64,000 bases of DNA from Oncomelania hupensis (GCA_036898135.1 CM072523.1:45735329-45799328); one strand, 5' to 3'. Numbered from the stretch's first letter, positions 10,427-22,038 are shown. Numbers and translations are program-made. The notes: generated by a model not told the origin, from the letters alone.

Positions 10427-11055
10427 AACAATAATTACTGTTGCTGCGTAGAAGATTTCGTATATTATATTTATTGAACTTTATGTATGCCACCGAGAGC
10501 TTTTTCAATTAACCGTAGCAGTTTTTTTTAGCACATGCTGGTCTGACACACTTTCCAATATTTTCGATTATAATTCCAAAACCAGAACATTCAGCAAGTT
10601 CTATCCAAGGGGAATGAAGTCGAAGCCCAAGTGATGCTAAAACGCTAAGCAGAAAATTAAATTTAAAAAAAAAAACAACAACAACAACAAAAAAACAAAC
10701 TACAAAACTGCCAGTGATCGGTTTTACCAGGATCCCAAAAGAAGCTGCCCGCATCCGGGTGTCCCCAGCCAGATCACGTGACTAAGTGACGTCTAGTCCT
10801 GAGCGTACACAAACATAGGCTTCACACGCATACACTCAAGAGAAGACGCTACATACTAACGCACGCGCGCACGCACACGCACACACACACATACATAAAA
10901 GTGCCATACGCAGCACGAACGAGAAGAGAACGAACGCAGCATATTAATCAAGCGTTGGACAACCATAAAAGGCAGGCAACAATAATAACAAGTCACTTGG
11001 AAAATTTGAAATTTGATCGTTCGGTTGTTTGAGCAAATTCTGATTGGATTACATT
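10427..11055. other. Non-coding
   Basis: No gene. Contains an A/CAA-rich run (10663-10697) and a CA/CG-rich run (10860-10895). Confidence 0.5.
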
Positions 11056-11058
11056 AAG

Positions 11059-11089
11059 AGAGAGAGAGAGAGGGAGGGAGAGAGAGAGA

Positions 11090-11153
<64 letters not shown>
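11059..11153. repeat. (GA)n microsatellite
   Basis: GA array with GGGA interruptions, about 94 bp. Confidence 0.95.
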
Positions 11154-11156
<3 letters not shown>

Positions 11157-11527
11157 CTAAAGTAAAAGCAATGTGATCGTGGATTCTGCATCGTTGTCTC
11201 AACAAAGACCGTGGTGATGGGAAAAAAGAAAACTGGCTACGTTTAGTCTATCGTTGACTTTAAGAGACGTGCGCCGCGAATATTGTATCAAACCTATGTT
11301 AGTTACAATGGTATTTCTGACACTCAGTATGCTTTTGAAACACTCGAGTACACGCAGTAGAGACAATAGGCACACGAATTCATAATTCAAGAAGTGTTGA
11401 AGCTGAAACGGCAATAAACAGTTTGCATTTTGCATGACCTTGTCTCGCGAGTTGCTGTTTATGTTCCTAAGACCACCCTGAGGTCATCGTAAGCTTACCA
11501 CATGAACGAAGAGCTGTTCAACACTAA

Positions 11528-11596
<69 letters not shown>

Positions 11597-12029
11597 CGTT
11601 TAATCTAAATATAGCCATAGGCGCTTACAAGAATGCAAAAACAACATTAACTAAAAAATCTAACTTGGAAAACCCGTGAACTGTTAATTATATATATAGA
11701 GACACAGGCAACATTATTATAATTATATATTTATAACATTACGCTAACTTTAAAACAATTGCATTGTTAGTTATTAGATTGTTAATCGACAAGTTGAGCA
11801 AAAACTCGTTTGAATATGCACAAGGTTAATTAATAATTGCATATCGTTTCTTTTCTTTTGGACGAAAACGAGATTTCACAATCCGTCCAAGAGGCGAACT
11901 TGCTGCTTGATGCGCACACTGTCAAACGGGTCGGACAACTGAACGACCTATAAATAAGAGTGCGGCCTATCTTCAGAGCTCTCGCGCCAAAACCTCTAAC
12001 GGGTTGATTATTAATTGCTATTTGGATTA
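11154..12029. repeat. Non-coding with (ATT)n array 11528-11594
   Basis: About 67 bp of ATT triplets adjoin 'ctaaatatagccataggcgc', a minus-strand version of the GCGC...TATA retroposon end, suggesting the array grew from a retroposon tail. No gene otherwise. Confidence 0.7.
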
Positions 12030-12031
12030 AA

Positions 12032-12042
12032 CTCCTCTCTCT

Positions 12043-12083
<41 letters not shown>

Positions 12084-12092
12084 TCTCTCTCT
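12032..12092. repeat. (CT)n microsatellite
   Basis: CT array of about 60 bp with CCC interruptions. Confidence 0.9.
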
Positions 12093-12550
12093 CGCTTCTC
12101 GACTGATTTCGGAACAAATTAAGGTTTTAATGAGATGGTGTTCGTTAAATTTAGTTGTTTTTTTTAACTTGTGGTACGTGTTAAGAATATCTCACGCACA
12201 ATTAAATTTTTTTTTAAATTTTTGTGTTTTTTTGTTTGGAACTAGTAAACGGTCAGTTTTACGTTTTCTGTATTTTTAATTTTCTTATCCACTTTCCTCC
12301 ATTGCGTTGAAGGCCATGTGACATTCATCGTTGTTAGTCATTAATCGCCCCCATTTTACCATATACCATTGTAGGAAAATGCTCAATGCACAACCGCTGA
12401 TGTGTGTGAGTACCACTGCATGTGAATGAGATGTTGAATGGAAGATAGTGGTGTTGAATATGAAGCGTCGGGGGAAGAGGCACAGACACACATACACACA
12501 CTCACCCCCCACCCCACCCCCACACACGCACACACACATGCACACACAGA
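12093..12550. other. Non-coding, with CA-rich tract 12481-12548
   Basis: No gene; poly-T runs at 12158-12235 and an imperfect CA/C-rich tract at the end. Confidence 0.55.
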
Positions 12551-12551
12551 C

Positions 12552-12831
12552 TGACTGAATGGCTTAGTATTGTTTTAAGTTTTAAGCCCCTTTCACAATA
12601 TTAAAAAAAGAAATTAAAAGCAAAATTAAATAAATCAAACACTTTGCGCGTTCACCGTGGGAAAACAACAAGAAAACAACAAAACCATGACCACGACCAC
12701 TGACACTCGTTTAAGATAAAAAGGAAGATGCTTAACATGACGACAAACATCGAAAATAATTATAAGTAATCCACCACATACAAAAAGATTAGTATTAAGA
12801 AAAATAAGCAGGAGACGAAAATCTTGATGCT

Positions 12832-12865
<34 letters not shown>

Positions 12866-13048
12866 GGGCACTGGCTGAATAGCTTATTATTATTATTTTA
12901 AGCTACCTGCTCCTTTCACAATATAAAAAAAACAAATTAAATTCAACATTAAATTAATGAAACACTGCGCGTTAAGCGTAAGAAAAGAAAAAGAAAACAA
13001 GTATTAAGTAAAAAATAAGCCTCGCGCAGGAGACGAGATCTTGATGCT

Positions 13049-13060
<12 letters not shown>
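12552..13060. repeat. Tandem duplication of a ~200-290-bp unit ending in (GA)n
   Basis: Two diverged copies run in the same direction. Copy A starts at 12552 with CTGAATGGCTTAGTATT and ends near 12850. Copy B starts near 12873 with CTGAATAGCTTATTATT. Both contain CCTTTCACAATAT, an AAACACT..GCGCGTT word and a GCAGGAGACGA..ATCTTGATGCTA end that leads straight into GA repeats. The GA tract probably promoted the duplication. Confidence 0.75.
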
Positions 13061-13129
<69 letters not shown>

Positions 13130-13147
13130 CACAGACAGACAGAGACA

Positions 13148-13243
<96 letters not shown>
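13048..13243. repeat. Long (GA)n array
   Basis: About 195 bp of GA with AAAG and CAGA interruptions, followed by a G run. Charged low-complexity frames over it are artefacts. Confidence 0.95.
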
Positions 13244-13244
<1 letters not shown>

Positions 13245-13522
13245 AAATGATTGTAAAATTGACAGAAGATGAAATCGTTGAGATGGGGGCGGAGAGATGG
13301 AGGGAAGAAGCATCACAGGACGCGAAATGATAAAACGTTCAAAATGATCCTGCAAGTCTGAGCAAATACTTCCAACCCTTCAAATACCAAGCAAGAAAGG
13401 TCGATCATCATTGCCATATCGCCAGCCTGCTTGGGAGCAGGTCTATGTTCTCCCATGTCTTTGCTCTATCTCCCCACCTACCCCAACCCCAAGGTCGTTG
13501 TTCCCGAAGGTCTACGTCCCTA

Positions 13523-13558
<36 letters not shown>

Positions 13559-14200
13559 ACACACACACACACGCGCACATACACTCGCACGTATTCAAAT
13601 CAACAGTGTCCTGTGTAAGTAAGTATATTAGGAGAACTTGGATCTGAGGGAATATAGATCTGGAAGTATACAGACCTGGGAGGACACAGACCTGACCCCG
13701 CCTTCTTTCCCTGTCTTTTAACTAGAATCAATCCTTAAGTGGTCACAGCTTTATTCGTGAAACCTTTTACCGCAATCTGTCGGAAATGACGATGAGTAGG
13801 GACTGGGAAGGCAGAAATTCGTTGAAGTGGAGAGTAAGACATTATCAGAAGTTGCGTTGGGTTTGAAGATTCTAACCTATGCAGGGTAATTAATTACGAT
13901 GGAAATATTGCATCTTGCAATGTTTTCTGTAGGGAGAATCGTAATACCTACACGCGTAAATTGCCAGGAAATGTTGTATCGTGGAACGATTTCTGTTTAG
14001 AGACTGTTTACCTAGTTGGCTAATTGCTATATGAACTATTGCTTGATGTAAAGTTTGGTGTTTATAGATCTTGTTGGGAAATGCGATAAGTAATACTTAG
14101 GTCTACGTTCTAATCTATAAAACATTATCTTACCAGTTATAGCCCATAGGCTGTCACCTTACATGGAGACGGCGTATAACAGGGCATCAATATCTCATAA
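13244..14200. other. Non-coding, with (CA)n 13521-13572
   Basis: A 50-bp CA array sits in otherwise unique-looking DNA. No gene supported. Confidence 0.55.
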
Positions 14201-14202
14201 TC

Positions 14203-14400
14203 ATCATAATCATCATCGTCGTCGTGGTAATTATGATCATCAATATCGTGGTCGTCACCATCGTCGTTGATGTCATTATCATCATCATTATCGTTGTCAT
14301 TATTATCATCGTCGTAAACATCATCTTAATAATCATTGTCGTCATTGTCATCACATTTTCCTCCTCCTCCTCATCCTCCTCCTCCTCATCCTCCTCCTCC

Positions 14401-14434
<34 letters not shown>

Positions 14435-14440
14435 TTTATC
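14203..14440. repeat. Degenerate (ATC/GTC)n and (CTC)n tract
   Basis: ATCATC/GTCGTC triplets grade into CCTCCT and a clean ATC run (14402-14434), followed by CAA/CCA-rich DNA up to ~14590. Low complexity only. Confidence 0.85.
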
Positions 14441-14756
14441 CACCACCACAATTAACCACCAACAACACCACAAACATCAATACATGTATCACCATCAACA
14501 CCACCACTACCAACAAAAATAATAAAATCAAAACCGACAACAACACCAACAACATACGCAATTACATAAACAAAACCATAAAACAACTACCGTTGAGATG
14601 GTAGCAATGCTAACGACAACACGTCGAAAAGTCTGGCACTTCAATATATTGCTTATCGATTACCGCTTTGATCATTATCATTACTCAGTGATTGCACCAA
14701 TTATTCGTTGGCAAAGGTAGAAAACAAATCAATTGGAAAAATAGCACGGATTTTAA

Positions 14757-14827
14757 GATGATGATGATGATGATGATGGTGACGATGCGCCCGATGGTGG
14801 TGATGATGATGACGATGATGATGATGG

Positions 14828-14904
<77 letters not shown>
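14757..14904. repeat. (GAT)n microsatellite
   Basis: GAT triplets with a GC-rich interruption at 14780-14800; the clean part exceeds 70 bp. Confidence 0.95.
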
Positions 14905-14991
14905 GGAGTATCTCGAACGGTGAGGAACATTTGTAATCCAGCAAACACTCCACCGCCACATGAAATCTAAAGGACACTATCGTGTCGCTCA

Positions 14992-15056
14992 GAGAAGAAG
15001 AAGAAGAAGAAGAAGAAGAAGAAGAAGAAGAAGAAGAAGAAGAAGAAGAAGAAGAA
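14992..15056. repeat. (AGA)n microsatellite
   Basis: About 65 bp of AGA triplets following 'gtgtcgctcag'. Confidence 0.95.
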
Positions 15057-15385
15057 AATAATCCACCTCCACCCCCTAATGTAATGCATGTAGACTACAG
15101 CTGAAGAAACAAGTTAGCCTTCAGACGTTTGTGAACCGCAGGAATTATTTTGGAAGTACATGAGATCCTCGGGCAGGAATAGAATTCCAAAGTGTGGGAG
15201 CTGCATTCCGACGAGACCTTGCGTCGGAAATAAGCAACCAAGAAGAGGAGGAACGGAGACGCGCTGATATTGCATTTATTGTCATGGTCAAGTGTTAACA
15301 TGATCTTCAGCGTTCAGCGTTAATAGCAAAGATAAACCACCCATCAACCATTTCCTTAAAAGATTGTGCAATAATCTTAAGAGCA
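15057..15385. other. Non-coding
   Basis: No gene or recognised repeat. Confidence 0.5.
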
Positions 15386-16172
15386 CTAGAAGAAGATGAC
15401 TTGAGGCGGTAGAAGTTGACTTGAGGCGGTAGAAGAAGATGACTTGAGGCGGTAGAAGCAGATGAATTGAGGCGGTAGAAGCAGATGAAGTGTGGCGGTA
15501 GAAAAAGATTAAATGAGGCGGTAGAAGACGATGACTTGAGGCGGTAGAAGCAGATGAAGTGAGGCGGTAGAAGCAGATGAAGTGAGGCGGTAGAAGCAGA
15601 TGAAGTGAGCGGTAGAAGAAGATGAAGTGAGGCGGTAGAAGAAGATGAGGTGAGGCGGTAGAAGAAGATGAAGTGAGGCGGTAGAAGAAGATGAGATGGC
15701 GGTAGAAGAAGATGAGCTGAGGCGGTAGAAGACGATGAAGTGAGGCGGTAGAAGAAGATGAGGTGAGGCGGTAGAGGAAGATGAGGTGAGGCGGTAGAAG
15801 AAGATGAGGTGAGGCGGTAGAAGAAGATGGGGTGAGGCGGTAGAAGAAGATGAGGTGAGGCGGTAGAAGAAGATGGGGTGAGGCGGTAGAAGAAGATGAA
15901 GTGAGGCGGTAGAAGAAGATGAGGTGAGGCGGTAGAAGAAGATGAGGTGAGCGGTAGAAGAAGATGAAGTGAGGCGGTAGAAGAAGATTAAGTGAGGCGG
16001 TAGAAGCAGATGAAGTGAGCGGTAGAAGAAGATGAAGTGAGCGGTAGAAGAAGATGAAGTGAGGCGGTAGAAGAAGATGAAGTGAGGCGGTAGAAGAAGT
16101 TGAAGTTAGGCGGTAGAAGAAGATGAGGTGAGGCGGTAGAAGAAGATGAAGTGAGGCGGTAGAGGAAGAAGA
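15386..16172. repeat. 23-bp minisatellite, about 33 copies
   Basis: Tandem units built on GAGGCGGTAGAAGAAGATGA plus AGT, usually 23 bp. Variation is concentrated at 'gatgaagt/gatgaggt/gatggggt', and some units lose one or two bases ('tgagcggtag'). The early units (15386-15540) are the most divergent (GACTT..., GCAGA...). The array does not stay in one frame, so it is not a protein repeat. It is flanked by AAG-rich DNA. Confidence 0.95.
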
Positions 16173-16224
16173 AGGAGAAAGAAGAGAGAAGAGGAGATGG
16201 AGATGGAGAATGGCTTGTCTTAAT

Positions 16225-16399
16225 TGAAAGGTTCGTGGAAAGTTCTGGGAGGTTCAAAAACTTGTTTTCGAAGATCTCAGATCCCGAACCTAGGTTCCTG
16301 AACATTTTTCGTTGAAGAGGTTCAGCAACCTAGGCTCGGGATCTGAGAACCTCGAAAACAAGTGCTTGAACCTCCCAGAATCTTCCACGAACCTTCCAA
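16225..16399. repeat. Long inverted repeat (arms ~79 bp, loop ~15 bp)
   Basis: The left arm (16225-16303) and the right arm (16319-16399) are reverse complements with roughly 10-15% mismatch. Shared blocks include AAGGTTCGTGGAA, TTCTGGGAGGTTCAA, ACTTGTTTTCGA and TCTCAGATCCCGA. The loop is about 15 bases. It could be a fold-back element, a palindromic MITE, or a source of hairpin RNA. No TSD was recognised. Confidence 0.85.
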
Positions 16400-16467
16400 A
16401 TAAGGCAGGACATAAGAAAGAGAAGAAGCAGGATGAAACTTTTAAAAGATGATGGTGATAATGATAA

Positions 16468-16786
16468 AGAAGAAGAAGAAGAAGAAGAAGAAGAAGAAGA
16501 AGAAGAAGAAGAAGAAGAAGAAAAAATATGATGATGATGGTGATGATGGTGATTTATGAAGAAGAAGAAGAAGAAGAAAATATGATGATGATGCCAGATG
16601 GTGATGATGGTGATTTATGAAGAAGAAGAAGAAGAAGAAGAAGAAGAAGAAGAAGAAGAAGAAGAAGAAGAAGAAGAAGAATAAAATATGATGATGATGA
16701 TGATGATGATGGGGATGATGGTGATTTATGAAGAAGAAGAAGAAGAAGAAGAAGAAGAAGAAGAAGAAGAAGAAGAAGAAGAAGAA
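16468..16786. repeat. Compound (AGA)n / (GAT)n array, reiterated
   Basis: Blocks of AGA triplets alternate with a segment AATATGATGATGAT...GATGGTGATTTATGA that occurs three times (near 16525, 16580, 16686). This gives a higher-order pattern of about 60-110 bp. Confidence 0.9.
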
Positions 16787-17639
16787 TTTATAAAGGTCAC
16801 ATTTATGTGTGTGTCTAGCATTTGCGAAAGTTGAATCTAAAGGTCGTGTCAGAGCCTACCAAAAGTCTGTTCTAGCAGTAAATAGCTTATGTCCCTTAGT
16901 ATACAGGCACAAGCGAACCACAATCAAACGCAGCCGAGCTGGTCAACAAAGCCCTATACGTCATTGCTGTAATTAGCCAAAAGAAACAAAACGGTGCCGG
17001 TAGTCTAAAGTGACATTCAATAACTGCATTAAAAAAACTTCATACATTCCTATTGGAAAGCTTTCACCTCAATAATGGGGATTAATGATAATTATAAAAA
17101 TAAATTATGGTCTTACTATCAAGAGCGTGAAAACAACAATATAAGGCTCACTTTAATTAAAATTAGCAATACAAATGCATAAGGCAAAAACAAGACTTAT
17201 AGAGCAGTGAATTTAATCAAAATAACCTACAGTATTGAGAATTTGTAAGAGGATACAGATATTATGCCATTCAATTTTTACGACCTGTTCCTAATTTTAA
17301 AAAAAGTATGTTAAAATTATATATAATTGTAAACCGTCGAACTGCGCATGTATTTATGACACTAAGTTATTATCATATAACATACCAAATCAAATATTGA
17401 TTCCCATCCACGGAGCCTACGCATAAAAAGGTGTAATAAACTAATCATCGACAAATACGACCAAATCCCGAAATTAAATGCAACATAATGAAATGGCATG
17501 AAATACTTTAATGTGAGAGAGTGAAAGGAAAACTCAGGAAACTTTCATGCGAGGACACCAGCCTATACGCATAGGGTCTAACACAACAGACATGAAGAAG
17601 AAAAAATAAACACCCAAAATTTTGAAAAATTGTTTTGTT
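16787..17639. other. Non-coding, AT-rich
   Basis: No gene seen. The segment 17474-17524 is a diverged copy of the ~43-bp unit seen between GA blocks at 21.86-21.99 kb. Confidence 0.5.
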
Positions 17640-17968
17640 GTTTTTGTTTTTTGTTGCAGTTTATTATCCTTTTCTATCGGGAAACTCTGGGCCGCCTCCC
17701 CTTGGGAAGGCGTAGTCGCAGCCTGTGGCGCGCCCAAGCCCAACCTACCTAACATTATTTTGTGATTTTTGAAATTTTGCTGGGGGAGCAAACCGGAGTA
17801 GCCGGAGAAAACCCCCGAGACGTTGCCCGAGTCGAAAGTAAATAATATTCGGAGAAACATAACGCCCAGATGCTGGATCGAACCCACACCTGTCAGGCGC
17901 CATTGGTTTCTGGCTTGTGGACAAGGCAAGTTAGTACCGCCTTAGGTCACTTGGCCACAACGCTCGCT
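17640..17968 (-). repeat. tRNA-headed SINE, group I (copy 2)
   Basis: On the minus strand the head reads TGTGGCCAAGTGACC (A-box-like, near 17950) with a strong B box GGGTTCGATCC near 17876-17886. The central GTTTTCTCCGGCTACTCCGG block follows near 17790-17812. The head differs from copy 1, so the shared feature is the central domain and more than one tRNA-like head uses it. The 3' end near 17640 is approximate. Confidence 0.75.
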
Positions 17969-17969
17969 T

Positions 17970-18026
17970 TAAAGCACTAAAGTTCCAGAAAGTGGGGATA
18001 CTATTTATACAGAATCCCCCGGCACT
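17970..18026 (-). repeat. Family A retroposon, 5'-end fragment
   Basis: It reads GGGGATACTATTTATACAGA and TTCCAGAAAGTGG, the reverse complement of the first ~60 bp of the family A copies at 44.3 and 45.8 kb. The rest is missing. Confidence 0.75.
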
Positions 18027-18215
18027 TCAGTACCCTATCTGACACCAGACTGAACAGAACTGTACATCCCTTGCAGCATACGTAGCATTTTTAAAGAAGT
18101 TTTAATCTTTTGTAATACGGACCACAAACTGTCTCTATCCACAGCACAGGCGGCGGAAGCTGCTCAGGATTGGGGGGGGGGGGGGGGGGCACACACACAT
18201 TTTATTCACTGACAT

Positions 18216-19740
18216 CAGGACCGGACCTTGAAAAAGTCGAGGGGGAGGTTACAGATTCAGCGAAGGCGCGAAGCACCGAGCCTTCTAGGGGGGTCCGGGG
18301 GCATGCTCCCCCGGAATTTTGTTTTTTTCAAGGATGCAAAATGGTGCAATCTGGTGCAATCTGAACCTTGAAAAAGCCATTTGTGATGGTCTAGGACTTT
18401 GAGCTTTTTGAACAATTGAACTGACAAACTCTGGGGTACAAAAATTATCCTCTGCCCCTCCCTTAAAAAAGACAACACACACACACAAACATTTATTTAT
18501 CAGCAGATATGTTTTGTATACTATTATTATTCACTACTTTTTGTTGATCGTTAACGGTATAAAGCTTTACCTTGTAGTTTATGAACATCACCGCCCTGCT
18601 TTCATTTAATTCAGTCTTGCTGCACTAGGTGCCTCGGCATTAGTACCATTTGTGAATTGTATCTTCTGGCAAAACAGTTCACTGCCCCTTGAAGTCAATA
18701 TCAACATCCCTGTGCACTTTCAGTAAAGCAAGTCCATTGAGTCTCTGTTGCCCCATTGTAGAGCGCAGGTAGTTTTTCAGGTTGCGCAACTGACTGTTTG
18801 AACGCTCACACTCGGCAGTAGTGACAGGCAGGGTGCAAAGGTTCTTTAGCATGATGAACAGGTTGGGATAAAAATCCCTGTCACAATGTTTCAGTGCTTC
18901 TAATGCCGTGGATGGGATGATAGCTGTCGCATTCTCAGCACAACTTCACCATTTGCAAACCCACCGTTGGTATTCTGCATCAAGGGTAGCGTTTTCTGGT
19001 AGGTCAGACTCCCACAACATTGCCAGTGTCTTCACCCCTTCTGGAACCTGCATGAAACCATCCTGGTTGTCTATTAAAGTGCTTGGCACCAGACAGAGAC
19101 CATCAACTGCTAGGCCAGCATTTTTTAACCTCGAGTCCAATTCGGTTGACAAGTGTTCCAAGAAAGGAATGGCAATGCTACTCTTGAAATATTCTTCTTG
19201 AGTGGCCGCAGATTGGTTGTCACGGAGAGTCTGTCGGGATGCTTGACGAGGAACAATAACACCAGTTGTCAAAGCATTTGCCATTTTGCTGACTTCACCA
19301 AACCAGGCAACGAACGCTGTGTCGACATCTCTTCTAATAGACGACATGCAGTTACTGACCTCTTTGATTTCCCAGTAGGCATTGACAACATCTTTTGTCC
19401 TTTTCTGCAGCTTCACTGTCAAGGGTTTCCATTTCAACGATGTTTTTGGACGATTCAGCGATGGTCGTTTCAATGGATGTTCGTTACAACGAATTGTCAT
19501 AATTATGAACTTAACATCTTAATTAATATTTCTAAAAAGTCGTTTTTGGTGGATTAGGGCAGTATCAAGGTGAAGGTGCTGGAAGAGGCTTGCGGCCAGA
19601 ACAAGAAAATATGGCTGCATTTACTAATTTAGGCTTAGGGGTTGGGTTACTTGGTCATTTTAACGGGAAAACGCTTTGGACGTTTCAACGGATCCCTTGA
19701 AATGGATTTCCGTTGAATTGACCCTCTGGGTCCGGCCCTG
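18216..19740 (-). mobile_element. Second hAT-like element nested in the first
   Basis: Ends CAGGACCGGACC (18216-18227) and complement GGTCCGGCCCTG (19729-19740), one mismatch between them, are flanked by the 5-bp duplication GACAT (18211-18215 and 19741-19745). Removing it restores a continuous outer element. It carries the C-terminal half of a ZMYM1-like hAT transposase on the minus strand. Its left end, including a GCATGCTCCCCCGGAATTTT block near 18302, is related to the right end of the short TIR element at 23616-24061. Confidence 0.85.
18660..19500 (-). pseudogene. hAT transposase (inner element), C-terminal half
   Basis: The minus-strand frame 19500-18946 (184 residues) contains NCMSSIRRDVD, ALTTGVIVPRQASRQT, FLEHLSTELDSR and PDLPENA-like text typical of DUF4371/ZMYM1-type hAT proteins. 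It stops at a TGA. Another frame then continues (about 18925-18685) with TAIIPSTALEALKHCDRDF, FIMLKNLCTLPVTTAECERS and LRNLKNYLRSTMGQQRLNGL, the hAT dimerisation domain. The premature stop/frameshift and the missing N-terminal half (BED/TTF finger and first catalytic part) make it a pseudogene. Its divergence from the outer transposase shows these are two different families. Confidence 0.8.
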
Positions 19741-19830
19741 GACATTTACTCCAAATAATTTGAACTATTTTCATAGACACTATGTGAGAGAGAGAAAAAA
19801 GATATATCATATATTTCTACAACTGTGCAT

Positions 19831-19877
<47 letters not shown>

Positions 19878-19971
19878 GAGGGTAGAGAGAAAGGGAGAGA
19901 AACTGACCTGGCAATGTTGATCCATCACAGTAACAAAAACAGCAGTCATGCATGTCATTTGGCATGGGAAA

Positions 19972-21000
19972 TTACACCGTTAATTTTTCAAAGTATGCCT
20001 GACGGCGTTCATTTGTATTGATAAATTCGTAAGCAGTTTGCGCTAGGTCTAGTTGATCTACTTTGTATTTGAACACATGCATTATAAGACATTTATTTAG
20101 ACGCTCCTGCGTCATCGTTGCCCGAAGGTATGTTTTTACCCGCTTTAGGGCTGAAAAACTGCGTTCAGCCGTTGCAATTGTGGTTGGGATGGTGAAGTAC
20201 AGTCTGAGAAGTTTATCCACTTCACTCAGCATCCGTCGCACAATGTCAGAAGCTTTCAGTTCATCCGGCAGTGCTTGGAAGATGGTGATCCTAGAGTTAG
20301 CCGCCTCCTGGTGTCACCCGGTGCATGTGGGAGGATTCTTGCTGAGTTTTGAGTCTGTCCAAGTCAATGTCAGCGGAATATATATCTTTGATTTCTTGAG
20401 GAATTTTTGGTCTCTTCCCTGCTGCTCCATCACTTAGAAGAACTTAAATTTTCCTTGGTAAGTCGAGAGCTATTTGATCAAACCGGCTCTTTAAATGTTC
20501 TTTGGTGTTGTCAATGGCCTCACAGTATTGCTGTCTGTAGTAAGCAGATGGACAAGAGTAGCTGTGACCCTGTGAGCCATCGTCCAGTCTTCGTGGAGGC
20601 TGCTTCTGTGTAGGAACGCAGGGCTCATCACACAAATTTGCTGCTTTCGTTGTGATGTCAGCAAAAAATGTCTCATAACAATCTTCATGCCGCATGCATT
20701 CCAGTGTTCTCAGACAAATGTCAGCAGCGTTTACTGCGTCATCACGAGTTGTTTGTTTTCTTTCAAGAACTGTCGCCAGCTCTTCAGTCACAGCAAGGAT
20801 CTCATCTTTGAATCTTTTTGCAACTCCTGACACATGACCCTGAAAATTACTCGCCCCGTCGTAGGCCTGGCCCCTACAGTTTTGCACTGGCAAGTCAAGT
20901 CTGATCAAGCAGTCCTTCAGTGCTTTGAAAATGGTCTCAGCACAGATATTGTTAACTTGCATCAGTCCAGAGAAAGGGGGAAAATATTGGTTTGAACCTC
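19972..21000 (-). pseudogene. hAT transposase (outer element), broken
   Basis: Minus-strand pieces. From about 20960 to 20444 it reads ICAETIFKALKDCLIRLDL, the diagnostic CRGQAYDGASNFQGHVSGVA block (a catalytic-core strand in DUF4371 hATs), VTEELATVLERKQT and DITTKAANLCDEPCVP. From 20241 to 19972 it reads LLRLYFTIPTTIATAERSFS and ALKRVKTYLRATMTQERLN, the C-terminal hAT dimerisation domain (TAERSFS/LK..K..LR.TM). At least one frameshift separates them near 20250-20440, and the N-terminal half is gone. The frame that begins at 21130 includes the TIR, so its apparent start is not real. Confidence 0.82.
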
Positions 21001-21151
21001 CAAATAATGTTTTTTGAGTGGCTGAATATTGGGGGGGGGCAAATGTATATGTTTGCCCCCTCAATATTTTTCTGGAGGGGGCCAGTGCCCCTCTTGCCCC
21101 CCCGCTTCCGCCGCCTGTGCACAGAGTCAAAAGCTTTTATATATGAGAGAA

Positions 21152-21164
21152 TTAGAGAGAGAGA

Positions 21165-21226
<62 letters not shown>
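21152..21226. repeat. (GA)n microsatellite
   Basis: GA array of about 70 bp, 30 bp beyond the outer hAT element. Confidence 0.95.
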
Positions 21227-21228
<2 letters not shown>

Positions 21229-21745
21229 CAAACACTTTTATTCACAACAAGGCTACACATTTTAGGCGGGAGCGTAACCTTACATTCGTTTCTCGTAGCA
21301 TTCACACTCACATTCTGCAAGCAATATTCAGTCATACTTGCCAACGACTAAACAAATAGCTACAATAAAACGACGAAAAATAACTATAAACACTATCATG
21401 CATCATACAAAAAAAAAACATATGTGACATTCAATATTAATGGTACAATTACACAATACATAACAAACAACCCAACGAATTATCAAATAAACAGTTGGTA
21501 CAATTACACATACATTTAAGATGCATCTATTGTAGATCAAGTAATAAAGTAACACACTGGGAAACATTGAGAAAATCAGTAGTTGAGTCATATTAAGGTA
21601 ATGTTGCTTTAATGTATGTTTGAATGAAGGAAAAGTGGTACAAGACCTAATGTTTAAAGGAAAAGAGAGTTCCAGATTAGAGGACCTGAGATGCTAGTTC
21701 GAGGCAGGACGTGTATTTGTTAGATCCGTAACGTTCTGTCGCAGC
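21227..21745. other. Non-coding
   Basis: No gene supported. 'gatcaaacacttttattcacaac' at 21225 resembles an antisense retroposon 3' end with a poly-A signal, but I could not assign a family. Confidence 0.4.
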
Positions 21746-21747
21746 AA

Positions 21748-21806
<59 letters not shown>

Positions 21807-21895
21807 GGAGAGAGAGAGAGGGAGAGAGAGGGAGAGAGAGGGAGAGAGAGGGAGAGATTAAATACAAAATAATGAAATGGAGTGAAATACTTTAA

Positions 21896-21939
<44 letters not shown>

Positions 21940-21974
21940 AATACAAAATAATGAAATGGAATTAAATACTTCAA

Positions 21975-22033
<59 letters not shown>

Positions 22034-22038
22034 GAGAC

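Larger units (their letters stand above)
18145..21119 (-). mobile_element. hAT-like DNA transposon (outer) with 16-bp TIRs
   Basis: Perfect 16-bp terminal inverted repeats CACAGGCGGCGGAAGC (18145-18160 and complement 21104-21119) are flanked by the 5-bp direct repeat CACAG (18140-18144 and 21120-21124). Inside, on the minus strand, is a broken hAT transposase of the DUF4371/ZMYM1-like type. A second element (18216-19740) has inserted near its left end and a GA array lies at 19832-19867. hAT elements move by cut and paste; most make 8-bp duplications, so 5 bp points to a subgroup. The element is decayed and immobile on its own. Confidence 0.85.

Noticed and set aside
14685..14970. Poly-Ile, poly-His, poly-Met and poly-Ser frames
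   Set aside because: All three frames on both strands are open only because the DNA is a GAT triplet array.
18170..18364. Gly-rich frame starting in a G run
   Set aside because: Part of the hAT terminal region and poly-G; the opposite strand carries the transposase.
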